Source: an uncultured Bacteroidales bacterium (lineage in GTDB: Bacteria > Bacteroidota > Bacteroidia > Bacteroidales > Muribaculaceae). From it: a stretch of 64,000 nucleotides of DNA. The stretch's first letter is position 1. Each line of letters begins with the position of its first letter. The position numbers were made by a program, and so were the translations under genes. Below the pieces are notes generated by a model that worked only from the letters and a program-made list of their open reading frames with translations, did no database searches and was not told where the DNA came from. Positions 54,091 to 62,901 of the stretch are shown here, piece by piece. The stretch lies in the NCBI GenBank assembly GCA_947176235.1, contig CAMWPM010000003.1, positions 1 to 64,000 of the forward strand, written 5' to 3'.

Positions 54091-56565
54091 TTATTTTACG
54101 AGATTAGTAATTGCTGCGGCTGTCGTTCCGAGTGAAGCGGCACTCGTACCGATAGCAAGCCATTCGGCAAGCGATATCTTGTTTCCTTTCTGTTTCGACG
54201 GCACGATGATCTGGCATCCCGGTTCGATCTTCGCGTTCTTACCCTTCGCCACCGTTCCGTTCATATATACTACGAATGCCTTACCCTTATTGGCTTGCGT
54301 GCCGTAGCCACCTGCCTGATTCACATAGTATTTGAGTTTCTTGCCGGGAGTGTAGACCACAGTGTTCGGGAAAAGCACGTCACCCTGAATCCTGACAGTG
54401 TTTACCAGTTCGGGAACGAATAGTCGGTCGCCGTCCTGAAGCACTACATCCTCCGGTCCACCCGGATTAGCAAGGGCTGCCTCAAGATCAATACCGACTT
54501 TATAGAAGTCGGAAGTCATGATTTTCTCGACCGAAATCGAGTCACTGCCGGCACTCTGACGCGCCAGTTTGATTGCCTCGTCACGCGCAGCAATCTCATC
54601 ATCTGTCAGTCGGCGCTGCAGATGCGCACCCTTCGGGTAAGCATATTTACTTATTCCTCCCGCACGCTTCACCAGATCGCTCATTCGCTCCGAGCGTCTC
54701 TCAAGCGTGTAGCTTCCTGTGAAAGGAACCTCGCCGTCGATTGTCACTCGTCGCTGGGGAACGTAGCCCGGCGAGCGACGCACGTCCACAATATCGTACG
54801 GTTCAAGTTCAAATCCCTTGTTGCTGTCCACCACCAGTCCGTTTTTAGCTTCGAGGACGTAGTCCTGCGAAATCATTTCCCCGAGTGTTGTGGCATTGGG
54901 ATCGATGATTCGACGTGACACGTTGATTCTCACTTCCGAGGCACCGGGAGCAAAGCCGCCTGCCTGAACGATGAGGTCTTCTACCGTCATGTGTTCGCCG
55001 TAAGTATAATATCCCGGGATCTGCACCTCGCCGAGAATCTGCACGTCACCCTTCGGTTCGATGTCGAGGACTGACGAAATCATAAGAATATCATTCTTTT
55101 TCAGTTCGATGTCGGCTTCGGTTCCTGCCATGATCGATGCGAGATTGATTCCCAACACTTCCATTGTCAAGTCATCATTCTCTCTTAGGAGCTGTGCGCG
55201 GTTCATGAATGCATCTTCAAGAAGTCCGTCCGCACGACGTATGAGATCGCCCACAGTTTTTACGTCATATCCGAGCGCATAGAATCCGGGACGGAAAACC
55301 GATCCTCGCACTTCCACACGGTTGTCATAACGCTCAAGAGCCTCACCGATTGTCACCACATCTCCGTCATCGAGGCGGGCAGTCTCGAAATCTGCCTCGT
55401 CAACCACTGTCACATTATGGGTGCCTCCACTGACGCGGTCAATATTCACACGGTCGGGAAATGCGTTGGCGGTAAATCCTCCGGCATAGTTGAGAAGGTC
55501 GGCAACAGTCTCCCCGCGCTTCACCTCGTATGCCATCGGACGTTTCACTTCGCCTTCGATATTCACGATTCTGTCGTAAGCCGGAACAATGATCACGTCA
55601 CCCTCCTGAAGGCGTACGTCTGTCGATTTCTTACCCTTGAAGATATAATCATACAGATCTGACGATGAAATCTTTTTGCCGTTGCGCATCACCTCGATCG
55701 AGCGGAGCGTACCGGCATCGGTTGTTCCGCCGGCACGATAAAGGGCGTGGAACAGAGTTGAGAACGGTGATATTCTGTACGTTCCGGGCGTCATCACCTC
55801 ACCCATGATATCAACCTGAATCGTGCGTACCTGACCCAGCGTCAGTGAAATATCGCTTCCCGAGCCTGCCACATCCTCGTATTTCGAAGCAAACATGTCT
55901 TTAACAAGACTGTTTGCATCCTTGATAGTAAGTCCGTTAAGATAGATCGGACCGATCTGCGACACCATGATTCTACCCTCGGGCGATATGGTCTGACGGA
56001 TATGATCCTCATTATTTCCCCAGATGTCGATCACGATTTCATCGCCGGGACCCAATTTGTAATCTTCCGGCGTGGCAAGATTTTCATTCGGTTCGAAAGT
56101 GAGGTCACGTGTGCGGAACAGATTCTGTCCGTACACCTTTGCCGGTGTGATAATCTCCTGCTCAACTATGACGTCGGACTGCACGCCATTCTGACCGTTT
56201 TGTCCATTCTGGCTGTTCTGACCGTTCTGTAAGCCTCGGTTGCTCTGGTCGTTGGGATTATCCCCCTCGCGCACCTTCACCACTCTCACCACCGGTTCAT
56301 CTTTTTCGTCAGGGGTAGTCAGGGTCTCTTTCTTCGCTTCTGCAGCTTCCGCATTTTTCAGCTGTTGCTGGATACGGTTAAATTGCTGGCGCGTCACACC
56401 CTGGGCGACAAGTTCTCGACCAATCTGTTCGTTACTTTTGCCTTGGGCTTTGGCGGTTTTGGCGTACTGCACAACCTGTGCGTCTGTCATCTTAGCATAG
56501 GTAACCCCCGTCGCTATCACAAGCGCCAGGGGAAATACCATTGAGCGTACAATCTTTCTGATCAT
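54091..56565 (-). CDS. Wza-type polysaccharide export protein with SLBB repeats
   Basis: An 824-residue secreted protein (signal peptide near VTYAK). After a Gln/Asn-rich linker there is a poly_export domain (NLATPEDYKLGPGDEIVIDIWG), then at least five SLBB domains with repeats such as VDIMGEVMTPGTYRIS, VNIEGEVKRPMAYEVKRGETVADLLNYAGG, VRGSVFRPGFY, VQILGEVQIPGYYTYGEHMTVEDLI, VTIDGEVPFTGSYTL and IQGDVLFPNTVVYTPG. The C terminus ends in a short hydrophobic stretch. It is more than twice the length of E. coli Wza because of the extra SLBB repeats. It forms the outer-membrane exit or periplasmic part of a capsule/exopolysaccharide exporter and is 19 bases after the WecA-like gene. Confidence 0.93.
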   Translation of the reverse strand: MIRKIVRSMVFPLALVIATGVTYAKMTDAQVVQYAKTAKAQGKSNEQIGRELVAQGVTRQQFNRIQQQLKNAEAAEAKKETLTTPDEKDEPVVRVVKVREGDNPNDQSNRGLQNGQNSQNGQNGQNGVQSDVIVEQEIITPAKVYGQNLFRTRDLTFEPNENLATPEDYKLGPGDEIVIDIWGNNEDHIRQTISPEGRIMVSQIGPIYLNGLTIKDANSLVKDMFASKYEDVAGSGSDISLTLGQVRTIQVDIMGEVMTPGTYRISPFSTLFHALYRAGGTTDAGTLRSIEVMRNGKKISSSDLYDYIFKGKKSTDVRLQEGDVIIVPAYDRIVNIEGEVKRPMAYEVKRGETVADLLNYAGGFTANAFPDRVNIDRVSGGTHNVTVVDEADFETARLDDGDVVTIGEALERYDNRVEVRGSVFRPGFYALGYDVKTVGDLIRRADGLLEDAFMNRAQLLRENDDLTMEVLGINLASIMAGTEADIELKKNDILMISSVLDIEPKGDVQILGEVQIPGYYTYGEHMTVEDLIVQAGGFAPGASEVRINVSRRIIDPNATTLGEMISQDYVLEAKNGLVVDSNKGFELEPYDIVDVRRSPGYVPQRRVTIDGEVPFTGSYTLERRSERMSDLVKRAGGISKYAYPKGAHLQRRLTDDEIAARDEAIKLARQSAGSDSISVEKIMTSDFYKVGIDLEAALANPGGPEDVVLQDGDRLFVPELVNTVRIQGDVLFPNTVVYTPGKKLKYYVNQAGGYGTQANKGKAFVVYMNGTVAKGKNAKIEPGCQIIVPSKQKGNKISLAEWLAIGTSAASLGTTAAAITNLVK
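56185..56232 (-). repeat. Short QNG tandem repeat in the Wza-like gene
   Basis: Residues 112-127 read QNGQNSQNGQNGQNGV, coded by degenerate 9-base units. It lies in the linker between the signal region and the poly_export domain. Whole-unit change would stay in frame and alter only the linker length. Confidence 0.6.
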
Positions 56566-56584
56566 TATCTGTTGAGTATGTGAT

Positions 56585-57715
56585 TTATTCGTATAATGGT
56601 TTATCGAGATTCAGTCGTTTCTCCCGCTTCCTTATTGCACGGGTGATGATCATGTTCACTACCACCCACACCACGATATCAATGATCACAAGCCATGTCA
56701 CGTTGATATAGGGCGAAAGCAGGGCATTGCTGACTATGAACACAGCCGAGACAAGAAGGATGGTGATCATCGCATACCGCTGCTTCATCCCTAAGGCAAG
56801 AAGCTTATGATGGATATGACTCTTGTCTGGCAGGAAGGGATTTGCATGACGCTTCAGTCTGTGCAGGTACACTCTGAACACGTCAAAGCAGGGTATGATC
56901 AGCGGAGCGAAAGCAAGTACAATAGGATTTACAGATATTTCACCGACCTGTTCAAGCGTGCACATGCGGAGAGACAGGATGCACAGCGATATTCCGGTGG
57001 TCAGGGCGCCTGTATCGCCCATGAAGATTTTTGTACCAACCCTCGCGTCACCGAACACGTTGTAATAGAAGAACGGAACAAGTGTGCCGAGACCGGCGAA
57101 CGCAATGAGCGAGTAGGTGTAGTCACCTGATGTCAGGTACACAAGTCCATAGAACAGCAGCGCAATGCCACAGAGTCCGGAGCAAAGTCCGTCGATACCG
57201 TCAATGAGGTTGACCGCGTTGACGATGAACACCACCACAAGGATCGTCAGGATCCATGCTATTGCAGGGTAGAGCGTATGTATTCCAAGGAAACCGTGGA
57301 GATTGTCGATAAGCAGACCCGAAGCCGCTATGAACACTCCGGCTATTATCTGCACCACGAATTTCGCGCTGTAGCGCACTCCGATTAGATCGTCCGCCAT
57401 TCCCACAAGGTACATCATCATTACAGCACACATACCGAAACTTACAGGAAGCACGGAATGAGCGAGTGACAGAAACACCTCTCCGTTGAAGAGGGCGTAA
57501 TTTACGCCGGTAATGCAAGCGATTGAAAGGAAAATGGAAGGCATGAACGCTATACCGCCAAGACGTGGTACTACTCCTTTATGGATTTTGCGCTCGTCGG
57601 GGACATCAAATAGCTGCTTGCGGAATGCAATCAGAAGTATCTGGGGAATTAAAATTCCCGTCAGAACTATGCTTATTATTAATGCCGACAAGACGTTGGC
57701 GGTCCAGGAACTCAT
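56585..57715 (-). CDS. WecA/TagO-like undecaprenyl-phosphate sugar-1-phosphate transferase
   Basis: A 376-residue polytopic membrane enzyme of the MraY/WecA family with about 11 helices. Signatures are KIHKGVVPRLGG, YLVGMADDLIGV (first DD motif), VNAVNLIDGIDGLCSGL (NxxNxxDGxDGL), IFMGDTGALTTG and the C-terminal His motif KSHIHHKLLALG. It moves a sugar-1-phosphate, often GlcNAc-1-P, from UDP-sugar to undecaprenyl phosphate, starting a lipid-linked glycan. It is the first gene of the export operon (WecA-like, Wza-like, Wzz-like, nagB) and follows a 170-base leader. Donor and acceptor are inferred from the family. Confidence 0.93.
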   Translation of the reverse strand: MSSWTANVLSALIISIVLTGILIPQILLIAFRKQLFDVPDERKIHKGVVPRLGGIAFMPSIFLSIACITGVNYALFNGEVFLSLAHSVLPVSFGMCAVMMMYLVGMADDLIGVRYSAKFVVQIIAGVFIAASGLLIDNLHGFLGIHTLYPAIAWILTILVVVFIVNAVNLIDGIDGLCSGLCGIALLFYGLVYLTSGDYTYSLIAFAGLGTLVPFFYYNVFGDARVGTKIFMGDTGALTTGISLCILSLRMCTLEQVGEISVNPIVLAFAPLIIPCFDVFRVYLHRLKRHANPFLPDKSHIHHKLLALGMKQRYAMITILLVSAVFIVSNALLSPYINVTWLVIIDIVVWVVVNMIITRAIRKREKRLNLDKPLYE

Positions 57716-57884
57716 GATAGAACGTGTGTTGTTAGATATTCGAATCAGTTTGACGACGATCGTCTACTTTCTGCCTTTGTTACGCACCCTCTCCCCGAAT
57801 TTTCAGTCGTCTTTGTCGCTGCTGTCACGTTATCACTCCGACTGCTGATTTACAACGTCAAGTTTCGGCCGCGTAACTTTTTGC
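57716..57884 (-). other. Long 5' leader of the exopolysaccharide operon
   Basis: About 169 bases separate the -7 element from the first ATG. No open frame, riboswitch fold or ops/JUMPstart element (GGCGGTAG) could be recognised. A palindrome GACGATCGTC lies near 57755. The remainder up to 58073 holds only the two divergent promoters. Confidence 0.4.
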
Positions 57885-57915
57885 AAAGTTAATACATTTT
57901 TCCTCCATTAACAAA
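57885..57915 (-). promoter_or_regulatory. Promoter of the exopolysaccharide export operon (-33 TTTG, -7 TAACTTTG)
   Basis: On the minus strand TTTG (57912-57915) and TAACTTTG (57885-57892) are separated by 19 bases, the full Bacteroidetes sigma-ABfr layout. Confidence 0.75.
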
Positions 57916-58073
57916 TTTTTCACTTATATTTTATCATCCACCACTCTTGCTGCCACACTCGCTACCCCGAAGTGTCTTCCCGGATACTGCATTTTAATGA
58001 TTTTCGTGAATCTCTTCTGCTTTTTCTCTTAATCTTTGACATTTCATTTCTCAAAAATAACAACATTTAGGTA

Positions 58074-58104
58074 TTGGATGCCATAATTTCTCTTTCTATC
58101 TTTG
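58074..58104 (+). promoter_or_regulatory. Promoter of the hemerythrin-LuxR gene (-33 TTGG, -7 TATCTTTG)
   Basis: TTGG at 58074-58077, 19 bases, then TATCTTTG at 58097-58104, which fits TAnnTTTG. The gene starts 25 bases after. Confidence 0.7.
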
Positions 58105-58129
58105 CATGGACTATAACCGATAAGCAATC

Positions 58130-59089
58130 ATGATCGATCACCAGAAAGGCTACCTTTCCTCCAACACAATGCGCGATCTCATTCGCGATAATGCACTGCT
58201 TCTGCCGGCAATCAGCCGATTCGACATCGCATTTGGCTTTGGCGACTCACCTGTAAGTCAGGTATGCGCCGACAACGGCGTCGACACCCACACGTTCATT
58301 GCCGTCTGCAATCTTCTTTCAGGCTACCGTTTCGATCTCTCCACTGTCTCCCTCCCCTCCCTCATGGGTTACCTCCGTCGCGCCCACTCTTCTTTCCTCG
58401 ACGTCACTTTGACCAAAATCAGAATGCACCTCATTGACGCCATCAACTACTCCGAGACCAACGAGGTAGCTTTGCTTCTGATCAAGTTTTTCGACGATTA
58501 CGTTCAGGAAGTCAAGCGACACATGGACCACGAGAATGACGTTATTTTCGCCTACATCGACCGTCTTCTTCAAGGCAATATCGACGATGATTTCAGCATC
58601 TCTCGTTTCTCCGTCAATCACGGGCACATGGCTGCCAAGCTCAACGAGCTCAAGGACATATTCATCTATCACTATAAGCAACGCGAGAACGCCCGCCTTA
58701 GCGCCGTGCTCTTCGACATCATCATCTGTGAGCGTGACCTTATGGCGCACTTTGAGGTGGAGAACCGCATTCTCATCCCCACAGTCGAACGGCTTGAAGA
58801 TTCCCTCCGATCATCCCTGTTCTCAGGCATCGACCCTGACAATGAATCTGACGAGACCACCGATCCTCAGCTTAATGCTCTGAGTGAGCGAGAGAAGGAT
58901 ATCATCCGTTGCGTTGCCCACGGAAAGGTCAACAAGGAAATTGCCGACGAACTGTGCATATCTGTCCATACGGTCGCCACACACCGCCGCAACATAAGTG
59001 CCAAGCTTGGCATCCATTCTTCGGCAGGACTCGTCATATTCGCGATAATCAACCATCTCGTCGACATCAACGAAGTCAACCCGATCTGA
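58130..59089 (+). CDS. YtfE/RIC-like hemerythrin domain fused to a LuxR-type DNA-binding domain
   Basis: A 319-residue cytoplasmic protein. Residues 15-60 resemble the ScdA_N/DUF542 start of YtfE/RIC but lack its CC pair (FGFGDS instead of FCCGG). Residues 76-225 form a hemerythrin-like four-helix bundle with the di-iron ligand set in order: H86, H131 and E135 (HMDHE), H164 or H166 (NHGH), H207 and E211 (HFEVE), with spacing close to E. coli YtfE. Residues 249-310 are a LuxR/GerE helix-turn-helix (LSEREKDIIRCVAHGKVNKEIADELCISVHTVATHRRNISAKLGI). The likely role is a transcription factor that senses oxygen, NO or iron state by its di-iron site. It has its own promoter and terminator. Target genes are unknown. 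Confidence 0.85.
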   Translation: MIDHQKGYLSSNTMRDLIRDNALLLPAISRFDIAFGFGDSPVSQVCADNGVDTHTFIAVCNLLSGYRFDLSTVSLPSLMGYLRRAHSSFLDVTLTKIRMHLIDAINYSETNEVALLLIKFFDDYVQEVKRHMDHENDVIFAYIDRLLQGNIDDDFSISRFSVNHGHMAAKLNELKDIFIYHYKQRENARLSAVLFDIIICERDLMAHFEVENRILIPTVERLEDSLRSSLFSGIDPDNESDETTDPQLNALSEREKDIIRCVAHGKVNKEIADELCISVHTVATHRRNISAKLGIHSSAGLVIFAIINHLVDINEVNPI

Positions 59090-59140
59090 CGATCTATCCT
59101 CATCCTCTGTTCGAATTTCTCATTCCAACGGTCCCTAACC

Positions 59141-59176
59141 TTCACCTCATTTCCTCAGGAAGTGAGGTGAAACATT
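59141..59176 (+). terminator. Probable terminator after the hemerythrin-LuxR gene
   Basis: TTCACCTCA (59141-59149) pairs with TGAGGTGAA (59163-59171), with TTTCC/GGAAG partly extending the stem, followed by ACATTTTG. The T run is short. Confidence 0.6.
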
Positions 59177-59185
59177 TTGCCTTGC

Positions 59186-59216
59186 TTGCAGAATTCCCGA
59201 TCTTTATTTATCTTTG
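59186..59216 (+). promoter_or_regulatory. Promoter of the YbjN-like gene pair (-33 TTG, -7 TATCTTTG)
   Basis: TTG at 59186-59188, a 20-base spacer, and TATCTTTG at 59209-59216, which fits TAnnTTTG. Confidence 0.6.
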
Positions 59217-59287
59217 CCAATATTCATCATATTCCTCACTTACATTTCCGTAGAAATTAATAAAAATCCTATTAATCACTGACCAAA

Positions 59288-60664
59288 ATGAAACAATCAT
59301 TTCCTTTCATCCCCCCCGCAGCCGAATCCCAGCTCGTCTACACTGATGGCGAACTCATGGACGAAGCCGTTGAAGCGTTTCAAAATCACGAGTACGTCCG
59401 CTCTCTCAATCTGCTCATAGATGCACTCGACTCTGATTTCCGTGAGCGCTTTGGAAATCAGGACGGCACCTCCTTCACGATTCCCCATGGCTCGATTGTC
59501 GTAAATATTGACATCAAGCCCGAGTCTCTCCACATATCCGCCGACTTCCTGCGCCTCCCCGACAAGGGACGTGTGGCTATGCTCCGTCAGATTGCCGAGA
59601 TGAACATTGAAAATCTTATGCTCGCCCGATTTGTCAAAAATGGTGACATACTTCGAATGGAATATTCTTGTCCGATAACCGACACCCATCCCCACAAGAT
59701 TCATTCCGTACTGTTCAACATCTGCGCTGTCGGCGATAAATACGATGATGAACTATGCACCCGCTTCAATGCCACCAGATGCTATACTCCTAAAGTAACG
59801 CCTTACACTCCACAGCAGGTTGATGCCGTATACAATGCCCTTCAGACGGTGGGACAGCTTGCTCTAAATGCCGCCGATGATTACTGCTCTCAACGACGCT
59901 ACATCTATGCGTGGACAATTCTTTGTGGAACAATCTATCAGTTCAGCTTTTTTGCCAACCCTCAGGGACAGCTTATCAACGAAATTGAGAAAGCTGTGGA
60001 CGCAATGAATGATGAACGTCCGATTGAGGAACTCGTTTCACGTGGCAAGACCTTTATGTCAAAATTGGTCGCTATGCCTAAGGATGATCTGGCAAAAGAT
60101 CTCTACACTGTCGACATGATGGTGTCGCTTAAGCCCTTCATTTCGATTCAGAGTATCCGGGAAGACTTTGAAAGTCTGCACGACGACACCACGGAAGCGA
60201 TGCAGAAACGTGACTACGACCAGGTGGTTGCCCGCATCTTCTATTCATTCTATAAGCTTCTGTCTGACAGCAATATCCCGCTTACACTGGAGGCTCATAT
60301 CGTGAAGGCGCTTCGTGAGAGTGCAGATATGCCGATCAAAGATGCTGCCGCCATACTTCTTAAGGCTCTTGACCAAATAATCGAAGGCGACATCGAGCCT
60401 CAGTCCGATGACGACGAGGACGAGGATGACGACTTTGATATTGATGAGGTCGAGGAAGAAGATGACGATGAAGGTTTGGCGGAAGCACATGCCAATGTGA
60501 TGGCAGCTCATCAGAAAATGGCTGAAGCCATGAGCGGCGACGATATCGCTGCAATCCAGCGTCAGATGGATGATGCCCTGAAAGCTGGTAACGTGCAGGA
60601 ATATATGCGACTTGCCACGGAGTTGCAGATGCGTATAATCAATTCACTCGGCTCACAACAATGA
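59288..60664 (+). CDS. Large acidic protein with a YbjN-like domain, function unknown
   Basis: A 458-residue protein without signal peptide or membrane segment. Residues 20-150 look like a YbjN/type III chaperone-type alpha-beta fold (SIVVNIDIKPESLHISADFL, VAMLRQIAEMNIENLMLARF). The centre is helical (VDAVYNALQTVGQLALNAADDYC). Around residues 378-400 there is an almost pure Asp/Glu stretch (SDDDEDEDDDFDIDEVEEED), then a short amphipathic helix region (AIQRQMDDALKAGNVQEYMRL). It lies 48 bases before a trypsin-like protease gene that also carries a YbjN-like domain, so the two may form a partner pair. I do not assign a reaction. Confidence 0.75.
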   Translation: MKQSFPFIPPAAESQLVYTDGELMDEAVEAFQNHEYVRSLNLLIDALDSDFRERFGNQDGTSFTIPHGSIVVNIDIKPESLHISADFLRLPDKGRVAMLRQIAEMNIENLMLARFVKNGDILRMEYSCPITDTHPHKIHSVLFNICAVGDKYDDELCTRFNATRCYTPKVTPYTPQQVDAVYNALQTVGQLALNAADDYCSQRRYIYAWTILCGTIYQFSFFANPQGQLINEIEKAVDAMNDERPIEELVSRGKTFMSKLVAMPKDDLAKDLYTVDMMVSLKPFISIQSIREDFESLHDDTTEAMQKRDYDQVVARIFYSFYKLLSDSNIPLTLEAHIVKALRESADMPIKDAAAILLKALDQIIEGDIEPQSDDDEDEDDDFDIDEVEEEDDDEGLAEAHANVMAAHQKMAEAMSGDDIAAIQRQMDDALKAGNVQEYMRLATELQMRIINSLGSQQ

Positions 60665-60712
60665 TTGGAATCTTTCACACCGTTTTTTTCACCGAAATCT
60701 TCCCGCTGCATT

Positions 60713-61792
60713 ATGAATACCGAACTTAACAAACTGATATACAAAGTAACGCATTCCGATGGATCAGGTAGTTGCTTCTATCTGAAATCCCACGATGTTT
60801 TTGTCACCAACTACCACGTTGTGGAAGGCTACCGCACGGTTGCGATCCATGACAACGACCGTAATCCCTACGAAGCCCGCGTCGTCGTGGTCAACCCTGA
60901 GCTCGACCTTGCTCTGCTGGCTGCCGACGCTGATTTCAGCCACCTCCCCGACTTCACTCTTTCTGCTGATGCCGATCCTGTGATTGGTTCAAAAGTACAT
61001 GTTGCCGGCTATCCCTTTGGAATGCCGTTCACCATCACCGAAGGCTCTCTTTCGTCCCCACGCCAGCTGATGGATGGCAAGTATTTCATTCAGGTGGATG
61101 CTCCCGTCAATCCTGGTAACTCAGGTGGTCCTATCGTCAATGACAAAGGTGAAGTGATTGGCGTCACGGTAAGTAAATTCGCCGCTTCCTCCGCCGATAA
61201 TATGGGATTTGGCATCCGTGTCGAGACTCTCCGTCAGATGCTTGACAGTATCGAAGATCTTGATCGGAGCGAATTTCATGTGCAATGTGAGAGTTGCGAT
61301 GAACTGATAAGCGGCGACGAAGAGTACTGCCCCTCATGCGGAGCACATATCGACGAAAGCGTTCTTGCCACTCACGAGTTATCCCCCCTCGGTCATTTCT
61401 GTGAGACGGCGATTGCCCGAATGGGTATTAACCCGGTTTTGGCCCGTAGCGGTCACAATTCCTGGGTTTTCCACAAAGGCAGTTCCGAAATCCGCCTTTT
61501 CGTCTATGATCGCAATTACCTCTTTGCTGTCTCACCGATCAATTTGATGCCTAAGAAGAATGTCGAAAAGCTTCTTGATTTCATGCTCGACACTGACTTC
61601 TATCCCTATAAGATGGGAATCGATGGCAGACAGATCTATCTTTGCTATCGCGTTCACCTTGCCGACATCACTGAAGAATCACGCGAACGGATTCTCAGCA
61701 ATTTTGTCGGGCTGGCAGAGAAAGCCGACGAACTTGACAATCGGCTCGTCGACGAATTCGGCTGCGAATTTTCCGTCTACTCTAAGAATTGA
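60713..61792 (+). CDS. Trypsin-like serine protease with zinc ribbon and YbjN-like domain, cytosolic
   Basis: A 359-residue protein starting at MNTELNKLIYKV; a TTG sixteen codons upstream is the only alternative. Residues 1-180 are an HtrA-like protease fold with a complete triad: H35 (TNYHVVEG), D65 (PELDLALLA) and S137 (PVNPGNSGGP). There is no signal peptide, membrane segment or PDZ domain, so it should act in the cytoplasm. Residues 192-209 form a zinc ribbon (CESC ... CPSC), and residues 220-355 a YbjN-like domain (FVYDRNYLFAVSPINL, LLDFMLDTDFYPYKMGI). It may be a regulated protease acting on substrates bound by the YbjN domain or by the partner upstream. Confidence 0.85.
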   Translation: MNTELNKLIYKVTHSDGSGSCFYLKSHDVFVTNYHVVEGYRTVAIHDNDRNPYEARVVVVNPELDLALLAADADFSHLPDFTLSADADPVIGSKVHVAGYPFGMPFTITEGSLSSPRQLMDGKYFIQVDAPVNPGNSGGPIVNDKGEVIGVTVSKFAASSADNMGFGIRVETLRQMLDSIEDLDRSEFHVQCESCDELISGDEEYCPSCGAHIDESVLATHELSPLGHFCETAIARMGINPVLARSGHNSWVFHKGSSEIRLFVYDRNYLFAVSPINLMPKKNVEKLLDFMLDTDFYPYKMGIDGRQIYLCYRVHLADITEESRERILSNFVGLAEKADELDNRLVDEFGCEFSVYSKN

Positions 61793-61803
61793 AAGAAGCA
61801 CCA

Positions 61804-61858
61804 TCGAATACGGTCGGGGGCACTTGATGTCGTATGTCCCCGACCGTATTCTATTTCC
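61804..61858 (+). terminator. Terminator after the trypsin-like protease gene
   Basis: GAATACGGTCGGGG (61806-61819) pairs with CCCCGACCGTATTC (61838-61851) and is followed by TATTTCC, an imperfect T tract. Confidence 0.8.
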
Positions 61859-61917
61859 TTTTCGTAAGAGAATTCCCTTTTTTTTGCAGCTTATTTAGAA
61901 AATGCAGTGAATTTTGC

Positions 61918-61925
61918 TAACTTTG
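61918..61925 (+). promoter_or_regulatory. Bacteroidetes -7 element (TAACTTTG) of the YpfJ-like gene
   Basis: Fits TAnnTTTG; TTTA 20 bases upstream (61894-61897) may act as -33. It lies 46 bases before the start codon. Confidence 0.55.
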
Positions 61926-61971
61926 TGCCAAATAAGATTTTTTTACTTCATTATTTCAAATTTTCCTCATC

Positions 61972-62856
61972 ATGCGAATGGACGGACGCCGCACCAGCGG
62001 CAATGTTGATGACCGCCGTGGCAGAAGGCCGAGCGGTAAAATGGTAGGAGGCGGTCTTGTCGGCATTGTGCTTATTGCGGTCGTGACCCTCCTGTCCGGT
62101 GGAAGTCTCACCGATGTAATCAGCAATATCGGTAACTCCGGACAACTCTCCCAGTTTTCTCAGTCTACGGAGTATTCCGGCGACTTCACCCCCGATGCCG
62201 AGGATCAGAGGCTTGCCGAATTCGCTTCACAGGTCCTTGCCGGCACGGAGGACGTATGGACAGCTGAGTTCCGCCGACAGGGATGGGGGGAATATGAATG
62301 TCCCAAAATGGTGCTTTTTTCCGGAGCAGTTTCCTCAGGATGCGGAAATGCCACCTCTCAGTCTGGTCCTTTCTACTGCCCCGCTGACCGTACCGTCTAC
62401 ATTGATCTTGATTTCTTTAAGGACATGGGCCGACAGATTGGGGCTGACGGTGATTTCGCTTATGCCTACGTCATCGCCCACGAAGTGGGGCATCACGTGC
62501 AGCAGCTTCTCGGCATACTCCCCGACGCCCACGAAAAGATGTCGCGCATGAGCGAGAAAGAAGCCAACCAGATAAGCGTTCGCCTGGAGCTGCAGGCCGA
62601 TTTCCTCGCCGGAGTATGGGCTAATCTCGACAACAAGATGTTCAACTCCATTGAGCCGGGCGACGTGGAGAACGCCATCAATGCCGCCTCGAAGATCGGC
62701 GATGACTACCTCCAGAAAAAAGCCTACGGACGTGAGATTCCCGACAGCTTCAACCACGGACGCTCTCAACAGCGTGTCAACTGGCTGACCAAGGGAATAA
62801 AGACGGGCGACGTCAGTCAGGGCGACACTTTCACTCCGGCTTATTCCCGTCTCTGA
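61972..62856 (+). CDS. YpfJ-family neutral zinc metallopeptidase
   Basis: A 294-residue protein anchored by one N-terminal membrane helix (GGGLVGIVLIAVVTLLSGG) after a basic start, MRMDGRRTSGNVDDRRG. The zincin motif is VIAHEVGHHVQ, with H170, E171 and H174, and the third ligand probably in LELQADFLAGVW. Other family features are GCGNATSQSGPFYCPADRTVYIDLDFF and SRSQQRVNWLTKGI-like (HGRSQQRVNWLTKG). This is the YpfJ-type domain (PF04228). Its substrate is unknown. It has a promoter of its own, and the cyclophilin gene follows after 45 bases, so both may be on one transcript. Confidence 0.92.
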   Translation: MRMDGRRTSGNVDDRRGRRPSGKMVGGGLVGIVLIAVVTLLSGGSLTDVISNIGNSGQLSQFSQSTEYSGDFTPDAEDQRLAEFASQVLAGTEDVWTAEFRRQGWGEYECPKMVLFSGAVSSGCGNATSQSGPFYCPADRTVYIDLDFFKDMGRQIGADGDFAYAYVIAHEVGHHVQQLLGILPDAHEKMSRMSEKEANQISVRLELQADFLAGVWANLDNKMFNSIEPGDVENAINAASKIGDDYLQKKAYGREIPDSFNHGRSQQRVNWLTKGIKTGDVSQGDTFTPAYSRL

Positions 62857-62901
62857 TCGTACCCGGAGCTATTTGATTTATTAACGAATCATTCCATTAC
62901 C

